DNA of 64,000 nt. It comes from an uncultured Bacilli bacterium (lineage in GTDB: Bacteria > Bacillota_I > Bacilli_A > RF39 > UBA660). Shown here piece after piece: positions 17,862 to 25,271 of this stretch. The position numbers and the translations under genes are program-made. The first letter of the stretch is position 1, and the number at the start of each line of letters is the position of its first letter. The stretch is taken from the NCBI GenBank assembly GCA_944373145.1, contig CALWAL010000003.1:62001-126000 (forward strand), given 5' to 3'. Below the pieces are notes generated by a model. That model was not told the origin of the DNA, made no database searches, and saw only the letters and a list, made by a program, of their open reading frames with translations.

Positions 17862-18410
17862 GTGGGGCAAGAAGGTATTGTTTTAAATATTATTGATTAT
17901 TTAGATGCTAATTTAACTGAAGAAATAACAATTGATAGCATAGCTGGTAAGTTTTATTTTAATCGCTTTTATTTAATGAAGTTATTTAAAAAAGTGACAG
18001 GTTTGACTATTTTCGAATATGTTAATCAAAAAAAGATTAAAAGCAGTCTAAATGATATTGTTAATACTGATGATAAAATATTAAAAATAGCACTTAATCA
18101 TGGCTTTAATTCGCAAGAATACTATTCTGAAACATTTACCAGAGTGTTAGGTATAAGCCCAACTGAATTTAGAAAGCAAGCTCCAATAGATCCAAATAAT
18201 TTAAATATGAAGGATGATAAGATGACAAGATTGGAACAAATTCAAAGTGAAATAGCATTTCTTAATGACTTGAGAACTCAATTAATTTTTTCAAAAGAAC
18301 AAACTTTTAGTGAGCAGAAAACAGATGAGCCGAAGGTTAAAATTTTACGCGCTGATAAGCCAAAAGTTTATCAACTTAAAACAACATTTGATAGTCGAAA
18401 AGCAGCATAA
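17862..18410 (+). CDS. AraC-type DNA-binding protein without sensor domain
   Basis: 182-residue regulator. Residues ~5-105 form an AraC-family double helix-turn-helix: IDSIAGKFYFNRFYLMKLFKKVTG, then FEYVNQKKI, then KIALNHGFNSQEYYSETFTRVLGISPTEFRK (stretch given in parts: HGFNSQEYYSETF and GISPTEFRK are the family signature). There is no N-terminal ligand domain; instead ~75 polar residues follow (possible coil, Lys/Glu-rich, ending DSRKAA). Start: GTG at 17862 with GGAGGGGG before it; the open frame upstream begins inside the leader. The target genes are unknown. A stand-alone AraC HTH resembles the MarA/SoxS/Rob size class, where the tail could carry protein contacts (inference). Confidence 0.8.
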   Translation: MGQEGIVLNIIDYLDANLTEEITIDSIAGKFYFNRFYLMKLFKKVTGLTIFEYVNQKKIKSSLNDIVNTDDKILKIALNHGFNSQEYYSETFTRVLGISPTEFRKQAPIDPNNLNMKDDKMTRLEQIQSEIAFLNDLRTQLIFSKEQTFSEQKTDEPKVKILRADKPKVYQLKTTFDSRKAA

Positions 18411-18444
18411 AAGATAAAGTTATCTTTCTAAATTACAAATAAAT

Positions 18445-18469
18445 ATCTAGATTTTTTCTAGATTTTTTT
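18445..18469 (+). terminator. Terminator of AraC-type gene
   Basis: ATCTAGA / TCTAGAT stem with T5 loop and a run of T. Confidence 0.7.
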
Positions 18470-18780
18470 GACATATTTTGATGATAAATAATTTATAATA
18501 TCTATTCATGACAAATAGAAGGGAAGATTCATATAACTATAAAAATCTATAGCATATTTGCAAAAGAATTTCTTTTTATACTATTACTTATATGTAGATA
18601 TTCAAACAATAAAAAATATGATGTTAGCTATGATATCAAAAAAATGTGGAAATGATTATGTTATTGATGGCGAGTAACATGTTAACTTTATTTGTATCAA
18701 TGATATAAAAATAAATACTAATAATGATAATTAACATCAATTGATAAATAGCCAATTTTATCTTAGTGCCGAGTGAAAAT

Positions 18781-18837
18781 TTGACATTACTTAAAACGTT
18801 TAGTATAATATAAGCCTCTAAAGAGGGGGGATTATTT
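18781..18837 (+). promoter_or_regulatory. Consensus promoter and short structured leader
   Basis: TTGACA (18781-18786), 17 bases, TATAAT (18804-18809): a perfect sigma-A promoter. The predicted 5' end is followed at once by CCTC-TAAA-GAGG, a hairpin whose right arm is part of the ribosome binding site GAGGGGGG of the gene at 18838. Confidence 0.75.
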
Positions 18838-19797
18838 ATGGAAAAACAACCAAAAGTAGCAAAGATTAATCATATAAACGCTGAAGGATTAAAGAGAGCT
18901 GGGAAAAAAACAGATCGTAAGGGTAGTTCAAAATTTATAAAAATAATACTTGGCTTATTGATTTCGGGGGGAATAATTGTTGGTGTATGGAAAGGCATTC
19001 CATATGTTAAAGACAATTATATTACTCCAGAAATACCTTATAGTATTACAGATACTATAAACATGAATGCCGATGAAACTTTATTGGACGAATTATTATC
19101 GACTGATAAATATTCAACATTGTTGAATCAAGTAATACAATTAGAGGCATATTTAGAAATATCAAATAAATTAGCTGATTTAAACTTATCGTCTTATACC
19201 GAAGCAGTGGTGGAAGTAACAGAATCAGATAATTTTGATGCAGATTTACACGCTAAATATGATGAATTCATTGAACTTGTTCAAAGCATTGATAGCGATG
19301 TTTTGTCACAAGAAGCTCTTAGACTACATCAATTAGCCGCCGAACTAAACGGATATAAACAAATTATTGATAGTAAAATTACAGTAGATGGGTATAATAC
19401 TTTAGCTAACTATGGTATTTTAGTTGCCAAAACAGCAGTATTAGATGCGTCAGGAATTGGTTATGAAAATATTGATAATTTAAGAATTCCACATGAGGCA
19501 GATAATGAAGAAGATACTGTAATCATTTATACAGATCCAAACACTGGGAAAAAATTTAGAATAAAAATTGCTAATAACTCAATTATTAGGGGTGTTATTG
19601 ATGATGTCTATCGCGCTCAAACAAAGGATACTACTGAACTAACAACCGATCAAATTATTGGTGACTTAACAGGATATTTGAATGACTTTAAAGTCGCTAC
19701 TTTTATGCGATATGCTAATGATGGCACTCTAACTACTACAAATAATTATGGTGATGTTCGTGAAGTAACATCCAAAGTAAAAGTTAAAAGTAAATAG
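18838..19797 (+). CDS. Single-span membrane protein of unknown function
   Basis: Not recognised. 319 residues: a basic cytoplasmic N-terminus (~1-32, Lys/Arg-rich), one membrane span (~33-53, IIILGLLISGGIIVGV region), then a ~260-residue outside domain, mostly helical (residues 80-190) with a more strand-like part ENIDNLRIPHEADNEEDTVIIYTD at ~220-245 (core: DTVIIYTDPNTGKKFRIKI). The start has the strong RBS GAGGGGGG and sits behind a perfect consensus promoter, so expression should be high. The HAD phosphatase gene starts on the very next base. Nothing in sequence links the two functions directly. Confidence 0.75.
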   Translation: MEKQPKVAKINHINAEGLKRAGKKTDRKGSSKFIKIILGLLISGGIIVGVWKGIPYVKDNYITPEIPYSITDTINMNADETLLDELLSTDKYSTLLNQVIQLEAYLEISNKLADLNLSSYTEAVVEVTESDNFDADLHAKYDEFIELVQSIDSDVLSQEALRLHQLAAELNGYKQIIDSKITVDGYNTLANYGILVAKTAVLDASGIGYENIDNLRIPHEADNEEDTVIIYTDPNTGKKFRIKIANNSIIRGVIDDVYRAQTKDTTELTTDQIIGDLTGYLNDFKVATFMRYANDGTLTTTNNYGDVREVTSKVKVKSK

Positions 19798-20304
19798 ATG
19801 AAGATATATGTAGATTGTGATGGCGTTATTTTAAATACTGAGGATGGATTATTTAACAAATATTATGAATTGAAAAAAAATAATCCAACATTAAAACGCC
19901 ATATGTATTTGCAAAACATGGATTGGGAGGCTTGGATTAACCAATCCCGAGTTATTAAAGAGGCCATTGATATTTTAAATAGGCATGATCCAAAAGATGC
20001 TGATATTTTAACAAAAGTTCATTCATTGTCTGAAGCTCGAATAAAAATCAATTATTTTCGCAAAAACGGAGTTAGGAATAATATTATTATTGTCCCAGCC
20101 GAAGTTTCAAAAGCTGAAGTGGTAGCCGCTCGAGGAAATCTTTTAGTTGATGATAGTTTTCAAAATTTAAAAGAATGGTCAGAACATGGTGGTTATCCAG
20201 TTTATTTTGGCTCTAAAGAATCAACTTATCCTACGATTGAATCTCTAGAAAGCCTTTTTGAAAAAGAACAAGTTAAAAAGTTAATTTTTTCTATTAAAAA
20301 ATAG
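19798..20304 (+). CDS. HAD-superfamily hydrolase, 5'-nucleotidase-like
   Basis: 168-residue HAD-like phosphatase. Motif I is YVDCDGVILNTE (nucleophile Asp6 and acid/base Asp8), the basic/Thr motif II region is less clear, and motif IV is LLVDDSFQNLKEW near residue 118. The small alpha-helical cap (~15-65, with MDWEAWINQ) is like the deoxynucleotidase/NT5C-type group, so a nucleoside monophosphate is a plausible substrate, but this is not certain. ATG directly follows the TAG of the preceding gene and there is no strong RBS, so it probably depends on translational coupling. Ends in a terminator (20315-20342). Confidence 0.75.
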   Translation: MKIYVDCDGVILNTEDGLFNKYYELKKNNPTLKRHMYLQNMDWEAWINQSRVIKEAIDILNRHDPKDADILTKVHSLSEARIKINYFRKNGVRNNIIIVPAEVSKAEVVAARGNLLVDDSFQNLKEWSEHGGYPVYFGSKESTYPTIESLESLFEKEQVKKLIFSIKK

Positions 20305-20314
20305 ACTAATTTAA

Positions 20315-20342
20315 AAAAAATGGTTTTCGTAACCATTTTTTT
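20315..20342 (+). terminator. Terminator after HAD gene
   Basis: AATGGTT / AACCATT stem flanked by A- and T-runs. Confidence 0.75.
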
Positions 20343-20343
20343 G

Positions 20344-20352
20344 TGCTATAAT
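20344..20352 (+). promoter_or_regulatory. Extended -10 promoter of tRNA-Thr genes
   Basis: TGCTATAAT eleven bases before the first tRNA; no clear -35, the upstream terminator occupies that place. Confidence 0.55.
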
Positions 20353-20362
20353 GAAACTACGT

Positions 20363-20436
20363 GCCGGTTTAGTTTAATGGTAAAACAAGTCACTCGTAAT
20401 GATTAGCTGTAGGTCCGATTCCTACATCCGGCACCA
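20363..20436 (+). tRNA. tRNA-Thr(CGU)
   Basis: 74 bases with encoded CCA. Acceptor GCCGGTT/ATCCGGC (one T-T mismatch at 6-67), D-arm GTTT/AAAC, anticodon stem AGTCA/TGATT with loop CTCGTAA (anticodon CGT), T-stem GTAGG/CCTAC. The T-loop is TCCGATT: position 55 is C instead of T. Confidence 0.9.
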
Positions 20437-20446
20437 GTAAATTAAT

Positions 20447-20469
20447 AAACCTTATTTTGTAAGGTTTTA
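20447..20469 (+). terminator. Hairpin between the tRNA-Thr genes
   Basis: AAACCTTA / TAAGGTTT stem and four T; weak terminator or processing signal. Confidence 0.5.
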
Positions 20470-20470
20470 T

Positions 20471-20544
20471 GCCGTAATAGTATAATGGTATTACGAGGCC
20501 ATGGTAAGGCTTTAACGTAGGTCCGATTCCTACTTACGGCACCA
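20471..20544 (+). tRNA. tRNA-Thr(GGU)
   Basis: 74 bases with CCA. Acceptor GCCGTAA/TTACGGC fully paired, anticodon stem AGGCC/GGCTT with loop ATGGTAA (anticodon GGT), T-stem GTAGG/CCTAC with loop TCCGATT, again C at position 55. Same T-arm as the first tRNA-Thr. Confidence 0.92.
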
Positions 20545-20554
20545 GATTGATATC

Positions 20555-20583
20555 AAGCTCTAACTTTTGTAGTTGGAGTTTTA
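20555..20583 (+). terminator. Terminator of tRNA-Thr unit
   Basis: CTCTAAC / GTTGGAG stem (one G-T pair) followed by TTTT. Confidence 0.6.
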
Positions 20584-20704
20584 ATTTGCCAAAAATTATG
20601 ATAAACTATTTATATAAATTAAATTGTTTATAAAATTTAGAAAACACACTTGCATGTTTACAGAATCAATTTCATATTATTTGTAACAGCATAGGGAGTT
20701 TTAT

Positions 20705-21172
20705 ATGGACAAGATTTTAGAAATAAATGAGTTAATCAAAAAATATAGTGAAATGGGTATCATATCATCAAAAAATATCAGTGATGGTCACCATACATTT
20801 AGAGAAATATATAATGAAAGATTCATTTTGTTTTGTGTAATTTGTAATATTTTCCTGAATTATCGTGGAAAGCAAAAAAACATTTTGATGAGGAAAACGA
20901 TCCGATGTATGAAGGCGATTTTATTGCAGGTATAAATACACCAGAAGGCGTAGTCACATATCATATTAAATTAAAATACTGGGATTTATTTGATATCCCA
21001 GAAATTAATAGAGCGCCAAAATATGATAATTATACTTCAGAAGATGTTATGAATAGAATATTGTCATTAACTAAAAATAATCCACATAGAAAAAAATCTA
21101 GAAGTTATTTTCCTTCTTTCTTTAGGGCACCATTGCTGATTAGTTCAAATTATTTGAACTTTAATATAAAAG
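20705..21172 (+). pseudogene. Frameshifted phage-type hypothetical gene
   Basis: Remnant of one gene in two frames. The first part (20705 on, MDKILEINELIKKYSEMG..ISDGHHTFREIYNERFILF) runs to about 20860. The continuation is in another frame: PELSWKAKKHFDEENDPM then GDFIAGINTPEGVVTYH and YWDLFDIPEINRAPKYD, which is the conserved part of a small phage-associated family seen with ISDGYHTFNELYEHR-type starts. A single indel near 20850-20862 explains both frames. RBS GGGAG is still present before the ATG. The function of the family is unknown to me. The C-terminus after LSLTKNN looks abnormal, and a terminator follows. Confidence 0.7.
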
Positions 21173-21198
21173 TCGACTCAAATTGAGTTGATTTTTTT
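21173..21198 (+). terminator. Terminator after frameshifted gene
   Basis: TCGACTCA / TGAGTTGA stem followed by seven T. Confidence 0.7.
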
Positions 21199-21199
21199 G

Positions 21200-21869
21200 A
21201 TTTATCCTAATAAGCCACGCATTAGTTTAATTTTAGCTACTTCTGTTTTTGGTAATAATATTGAACGTAAAAATCAATTGCACTCTTTACTATGCCATTT
21301 TTCAATTGAAACAAGAGCTGGTAAACACTATATTAATAGTTGTTTAAATAGTGTTGTAAAATTATTGAAACTTAATTGTGATATTATCGTTTTTCCACAA
21401 GGTGTTTTTGATGATAATCATAGCATTTTAAAAGCCAGAATTGTATTGGCTCGAATTTTATTTGAAGCCTTAGAATTTAAAAACATAAAAATTAATTTAG
21501 TCACTATTGTGTTAGAAATTTCTAATTTAAATGAAAATAATATTAGAAAAGTTAGAACATGGTCAAGTTTTAAAGCTAAAGTAACAAATTTAAAACAATT
21601 TGCCTATGATGAATATTATAAAAGTATAAAGGGTGCAATACTATTATGCATCTACTCCTTGACGATATGATGCTTATTATTGCTCCAAAAATGGGGTTAT
21701 CCTTTAAAAAACGCATCTTCCTTTGTATGATATGGATGGATTTTGGTTTCCAAATGGTAAATATATTAAATTTGCCGAAGTAGAAGATAAAAACTTGTAT
21801 TTTCAATATGATAGATTTTTGTCACAAACAAAAAAGAATTATACGAAGGAACTAAAAAAATTATGGTAG
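21200..21869 (+). pseudogene. Decayed PlsC-like acyltransferase gene
   Basis: Remnant without a proper start: the frame enters from a terminator T-run, so the 5' part, including any HxxxxD motif, is lost. It begins PNKPRISLILATSVFGN, and has IIVFPQGVFDD (compare the FPEG motif of 1-acylglycerol-3-phosphate acyltransferases, Glu replaced by Gln) and LARILFEALEFKNIKINLVTIVLEI. After 21660 the reading moves to other frames: LLDDMMLIIAPKMGLSF, then YDMDGFWFPNGKYIKF and QYDRFLSQTKKNYTKEL to the stop at 21867. At least two frameshifts are needed. The PlsC assignment rests on a weak motif, so it is tentative. Confidence 0.5.
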
Positions 21870-21934
21870 AAAAAGTGATAATTAAAAAAGATATGAACAA
21901 TACTTAATTGAAAAAGCATATCATATCTTTAAGT

Positions 21935-22084
21935 TTATTTTTTGTGGCAATCACAATTTTCGCCACATGCACAAGGTTCATTTTCGCCACATGCACAAGG
22001 TTCATTTTCGCCACAATTGCACTCTTTGTTTTCTTTGCAGTCACAAGTGCAATTATCACTACAATTATTTTTTTCTTCAGTCAT
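21935..22084 (-). CDS. Metallothionein-like Cys-rich small protein
   Basis: A 49-residue gene hidden on the minus strand, with RBS AGGAGGG six bases before ATG. The product has 12 Cys (8, 12, 14, 16, 22, 24, 30, 32, 38, 40, 44, 46), most in CxC pairs (CTCDC, CNC, CAC, CAC, CDC), a penultimate His47, no aromatic residues and many Asn/Glu. It contains a direct repeat of the eight-residue unit CGENEPCA (24-base DNA repeat). This composition is that of metal-thiolate proteins, so it likely binds Zn, Cd or Cu in the cytoplasm. A minus-strand promoter lies 150 bases upstream. No known bacterial metallothionein (SmtA, MymT) signature matches, so it may be a new type. Confidence 0.75.
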   Translation of the reverse strand: MTEEKNNCSDNCTCDCKENKECNCGENEPCACGENEPCACGENCDCHKK

Positions 22085-22240
22085 TTTAATCCCTCCTAAA
22101 CATTAATTATTAAAAAAATAAAATTTAGTCATTGGTGAGTAGATAATACTATCTTTTTTTAAACTATAAAAAGATATAATAAAATTCGAATATAATTTTA
22201 ATGATTATTTTTTAATCATAATTTCCATATTCTTTTTAAT

Positions 22241-22269
22241 ATTATAACCATTAATGACCTTTTTGTAAA
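22241..22269 (-). promoter_or_regulatory. Promoter of Cys-rich gene
   Basis: Minus strand TTTACA (22269-22264), 17 bases, TATAAT (22246-22241). Confidence 0.6.
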
Positions 22270-22289
22270 GATTATATAATTTTATTAAC

Positions 22290-22318
22290 TTGTTAACTAT
22301 TAAAAAATATATTATAAT
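22290..22318 (+). promoter_or_regulatory. Promoter of Nudix gene
   Basis: TTGTTA (22290-22295), 17 bases, TATAAT (22313-22318), 45 bases before the ATG. Confidence 0.65.
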
Positions 22319-22362
22319 TAAATTGATAAATGTATAAAAAAATATAATTAAAGAGGTGGAAT

Positions 22363-22767
22363 ATGTTAGTTGTTGGAACAATGTTTTTTAAAAATCAAAA
22401 ATTATTAATAGATAAGCCAAGAAAGAGAAATACTTATCAAATGATTGGTGGAGGGGTTGAAGAAGGAGAGACTCCTTTAATGGCTGCTATACGTGAATGC
22501 TATGAAGAACTTGGCAATCATATTACTTTAGATCCAAATGCATTTGAATTAATTATGGATTTCGATGAAATAGCAACAAGTGATCCTAATAAAAAAATTC
22601 ATTTTTATGTTTTTGAGTACAAAAAGGAATTAAATGATGAACCAATTATTAATGAAGAAATAGAAAAATTTATGTGGTATGATTCAAGCCAAGGAGAAGA
22701 AATCTTGTCTAATACTTTAAAACATGAAGTGGTTCCTTATTGCTTAAAAAAAGGCAAAATAAAGTAA
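22363..22767 (+). CDS. Nudix hydrolase
   Basis: 134-residue Nudix-fold hydrolase of nucleoside diphosphate-X compounds. The Nudix box is complete: GGVEEGETPLMAAIRE followed by CYEELG (G-x5-E-x7-RE-x2-EE-x-G, residues ~27-48), giving the metal-binding helix. Upstream KPRKRNTYQMIGG and downstream strands (FYVFEYKKEL, EKFMWYD) are as expected. The small size and lack of extra domains prevent a substrate call. RBS AGAGGTGG. Stands alone between two promoters; it is not in an operon. Confidence 0.88.
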   Translation: MLVVGTMFFKNQKLLIDKPRKRNTYQMIGGGVEEGETPLMAAIRECYEELGNHITLDPNAFELIMDFDEIATSDPNKKIHFYVFEYKKELNDEPIINEEIEKFMWYDSSQGEEILSNTLKHEVVPYCLKKGKIK

Positions 22768-22891
22768 TAATTAAATCTATTAATTTGCTTTTATTTTATA
22801 ATAATTTAAGAAGATAGCAATGTTTGTATAAGTAATTCTTGAATAATAAATACAAGTATGTTATCATTATATATGATAGGAAGTGAGTCAA

Positions 22892-24634
22892 ATGATAGCA
22901 ATTTTTTTGGATGATACATTTTATTTAATTGATAATATGGATATGAAAGATGTTGTTGCAATTGCTAATGAAGAAGGCCTTGGTTCACCAAAGTTGCGAG
23001 CAAAGGCTGTAATGCAATCAAATAAAGATTTTTATAATAGCGCTATGGTTAAGGGGCTTTTGCCAGAAGTTAGTTGGGGTTTTTACGAAACAGGCGATAA
23101 ATATATCATGAAACCTGTTATGGATATTGGCGATTTAGAATATTTTATTGGCCCAGATGGTCGCAAATATGCGTGTGAGTCTGCTTATCACAATTCGCCA
23201 CATCGTTTTGTTGGCGTTAATCCGGATGTTGAAGAATTAGATGTTGCAGCTGAAGTGGTTTCAAGTGATGTCCCAGCACAACCTGATCTTCAAGCAGGAA
23301 AAGATGCAGATGGAATTGGCGGTGAAGAATTAATTCCATCGTTTAGATTATCACAAGTGGGTGTTAATCCTCTTTTATCTGATAAGACTGGCAATTATGG
23401 TAAAATTGATGAAGAAAAATTGGAAAATGCTGAGTTTTTAGATAGTTTTATTAGCAAATATCCTAAAATTTCTATGTATATTAAAGATGAACATTTAGCT
23501 GAAGTGTCTCATTATTTAAGTGATGTTAAAGAAGATTTAGATCGTGAGGTAAAATTTCCTTATTTAGAAGAAGCAAAAATTTTGAGTATTATTGGCGATT
23601 CTAATGAACCGTTTATGTTTCAAAATGCTATCGGAACTTCTAATAGTATATTAGATTCACTTTTGACTTTTCCTGTGTTTTCCGCTTTGGTTGGTAAAAA
23701 AAATTTAACAGAACGGTTTTCACTGCTAAATTTGTCAGGCGCTCAGTTTGTACGTATTTGTCCTGTTGGTGTAGGCGAAGATGGTCATATATATGGCTTT
23801 GTTCATATGGAAGAAATAAGCGTTTCTGTGGCTTCTAAAGTTGAACAAGAAATTCGTCAAGAATTAAAAAAATCACAAATTAATTTTAATAAATTAACTG
23901 CTCGTGAGAAGTATGATTTATTTGAAAAGAAAGTATATGAACATTATACTAAAAGTAGTGGTAAAATGTTAAGAGCAAGTGGTTCTCAAAAATATGTCGA
24001 TATTGTAGAATTCTTGAATAATATGCTTAATAAAAAATATGTTGTACCTAATTTTTATGACGATGATGATGAAAGAATATTATGGGCTTCACATGAGTTT
24101 GTCGCTTTTGATAACCGTGGACCAAAAACATTGAAAGATCAGTTGCTTGCACATTATGAAAGTGCTGATTATCACCAAGAAACATCATTCCCAGAATCCC
24201 CAAAGATTTTAGAAGAAGTACCCAGTCAAGCTGAAACATTAGTTGTGGATCTCCTTGCACCGGCTTATCATCAAGCTAAAAGAACTGAAGAAGTTGCTAA
24301 AGATGATAAAGGATCTGCTATCAAGATGTCATTATTTGAAATTTTAGCGCAAAATGCTGGCCAAGATGTAGTAGATAGTTTGACAGTTCGTGATAGTAAA
24401 GGTCAAGTATTAGGTAAAGTGGAAGCTCCAAAAAAGGCGCCAGTTGGTCATAAAATGGCTTCTGTTGTGGAAGGCTCTGTTACAATGGGTGGAGTTGATC
24501 CAATGGTACCACAAAAATACATTGATGCAGATGGTCGCACATGGGAGTCAAAAGAAAAGTATGATCAAGTCATGAGAGCTCTTTTTGGTGATGATGAACC
24601 AGAACAACTTGGAGAAGGAGCAAAAAAGAAATAG
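22892..24634 (+). CDS. Large soluble protein of unknown function with repeated DGR motif
   Basis: Not recognised. 580 residues, no signal peptide or membrane span, so probably cytoplasmic. The start MIAIFLDDTFYLID has AGGAAGTGAG at a good distance; an upstream in-frame GTG lies within that RBS. A short motif is found twice: GPDGRKYACESAYH (~87-100) and DADGRTWESKEKYD (~545-558), i.e. DGR-x-aromatic-xSxxxY near each end. The region 115-160 is low in conserved-looking residues (linker: EVVSSDVPAQPDLQAGKDADG). The middle (170-420) looks globular, and the tail is Pro/Lys-rich. Codon choice is richer in C and G than its neighbours, which may mean high expression or transfer. It is transcribed alone. 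Confidence 0.7.
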   Translation: MIAIFLDDTFYLIDNMDMKDVVAIANEEGLGSPKLRAKAVMQSNKDFYNSAMVKGLLPEVSWGFYETGDKYIMKPVMDIGDLEYFIGPDGRKYACESAYHNSPHRFVGVNPDVEELDVAAEVVSSDVPAQPDLQAGKDADGIGGEELIPSFRLSQVGVNPLLSDKTGNYGKIDEEKLENAEFLDSFISKYPKISMYIKDEHLAEVSHYLSDVKEDLDREVKFPYLEEAKILSIIGDSNEPFMFQNAIGTSNSILDSLLTFPVFSALVGKKNLTERFSLLNLSGAQFVRICPVGVGEDGHIYGFVHMEEISVSVASKVEQEIRQELKKSQINFNKLTAREKYDLFEKKVYEHYTKSSGKMLRASGSQKYVDIVEFLNNMLNKKYVVPNFYDDDDERILWASHEFVAFDNRGPKTLKDQLLAHYESADYHQETSFPESPKILEEVPSQAETLVVDLLAPAYHQAKRTEEVAKDDKGSAIKMSLFEILAQNAGQDVVDSLTVRDSKGQVLGKVEAPKKAPVGHKMASVVEGSVTMGGVDPMVPQKYIDADGRTWESKEKYDQVMRALFGDDEPEQLGEGAKKK

Positions 24635-24650
24635 AAATATTTCTTTTTTT
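24622..24650 (+). terminator. Terminator overlapping end of large unknown gene
   Basis: AAAAAAGAAAT / ATTTCTTTTTT stem; the left arm codes the final KKK. Confidence 0.75.
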
Positions 24651-24689
24651 AGTCAAAATGTGTTATAATTATTAAGAGGTAGATGAGAC

Positions 24690-25250
24690 ATGAAGAAGTA
24701 TGTAATAATAATTATGGTTATAGCAGTTTTAATGACTGGCTGTACAAATGCCGAAAATAAATCGGATTTTGATGATAATAATCAAACTAATGATATTAAT
24801 CAAAACAATAATAACGGTATGACTGAAAATCAGGATGATAATAAAGAAAATGAAAATATAAATAATGAAGAAGATGTTGAATTAGAGGAAGAAAAAAATC
24901 AGGTTAGTTTTTATTTATTTTATTCAAATTCTTGTCAGCACTGTCATGCAGAGCGTGAATGGATAGCAAGCATTGAAGATGATTATCCATATGTTGATTT
25001 TAAATTATATGAAGCTTCTGAAAATCAAGAATTATTGGATAAAATTAATAAAGCTTATGGTGTTGAAAATGATTCAGTCCCTATAACTGTTATTGGTAAC
25101 GATTATTTAGTTGGATATAGTGATACAAGTAATCGTAAATTTATAAGATACATTGAGGATTTAGCAACTTTTGATAATTGTGATGTTGTTGATACAATTA
25201 TTAATAATGGTGACGTGGAAGCTTGTATGCAACAAAATGAAAAGAAATAA
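24690..25250 (+). CDS. Thioredoxin-fold lipoprotein with CQHC motif
   Basis: 186-residue lipoprotein: signal peptide with lipobox LMTGC (Cys18 region), a ~45-residue Asn/Asp/Glu-rich linker (about 22-70), then a thioredoxin-like domain. Active-site motif SNSCQHCHAE (CxxC), cis-Pro region SVPITVIGNDYLVGY. Two further Cys occur at the C-terminus (FDNCDVV and EACMQ). It would sit on the outer face of the membrane and act in thiol-disulfide chemistry; CQHC is unlike the common CGPC or CPHC. RBS AAGAGGTAGATGAG. Directly followed by the papain-like gene (21-base gap), probably the same transcript. Confidence 0.82.
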   Translation: MKKYVIIIMVIAVLMTGCTNAENKSDFDDNNQTNDINQNNNNGMTENQDDNKENENINNEEDVELEEEKNQVSFYLFYSNSCQHCHAEREWIASIEDDYPYVDFKLYEASENQELLDKINKAYGVENDSVPITVIGNDYLVGYSDTSNRKFIRYIEDLATFDNCDVVDTIINNGDVEACMQQNEKK

Positions 25251-25271
25251 TTACAGTTGGGTGGTGGTAAG

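Larger units (their letters stand above)
18411..18837. other. Non-coding stretch with terminator and promoters
   Basis: 427 bases without a convincing gene. It starts with a small hairpin (AAAGATA/TATCTTT, 18410-18427) and a terminator (18445-18469), then TTGACA at 18468-18473 with a TATAAT at 18494-18499 (spacing 20, poor). Bases 18510-18780 have only short frames, one coding SKKCGNDYVIDGE before a stop, which may be the relic of a gene. The end holds the consensus promoter of the next gene. Confidence 0.5.
22085..22362. other. Divergent intergenic region with long leader of Cys-rich gene
   Basis: 278 bases. Minus strand carries a ~150-base untranslated leader with two hairpins: ATGATTA-AAAAA-TAATCAT (22202-22220) and GATAGTATTATC (22143-22156 region). 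Such a leader before a putative metal-binding gene might be regulatory (inference). The right side holds the promoter of the Nudix gene. Confidence 0.45.

Noticed and set aside
18510-18780. Possible small gene or RNA in the gap
   Set aside because: Only short frames without RBS and no stable long hairpin; at most a relic.
21959-22015. 24-base direct repeats that could suggest a CRISPR array
   Set aside because: Repeats are adjacent without spacers, only two to three copies, and encode a protein repeat.
21908-22099. Plus-strand 63-residue hydrophobic frame with an internal repeat
   Set aside because: It is the antisense of the minus-strand Cys-rich gene, has no RBS, and its repeat only mirrors the CGENEPCA repeat.
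24048-24260. Minus-strand frame inside the 580-residue gene
   Set aside because: No RBS, no motif; antisense of a longer, better-supported gene.
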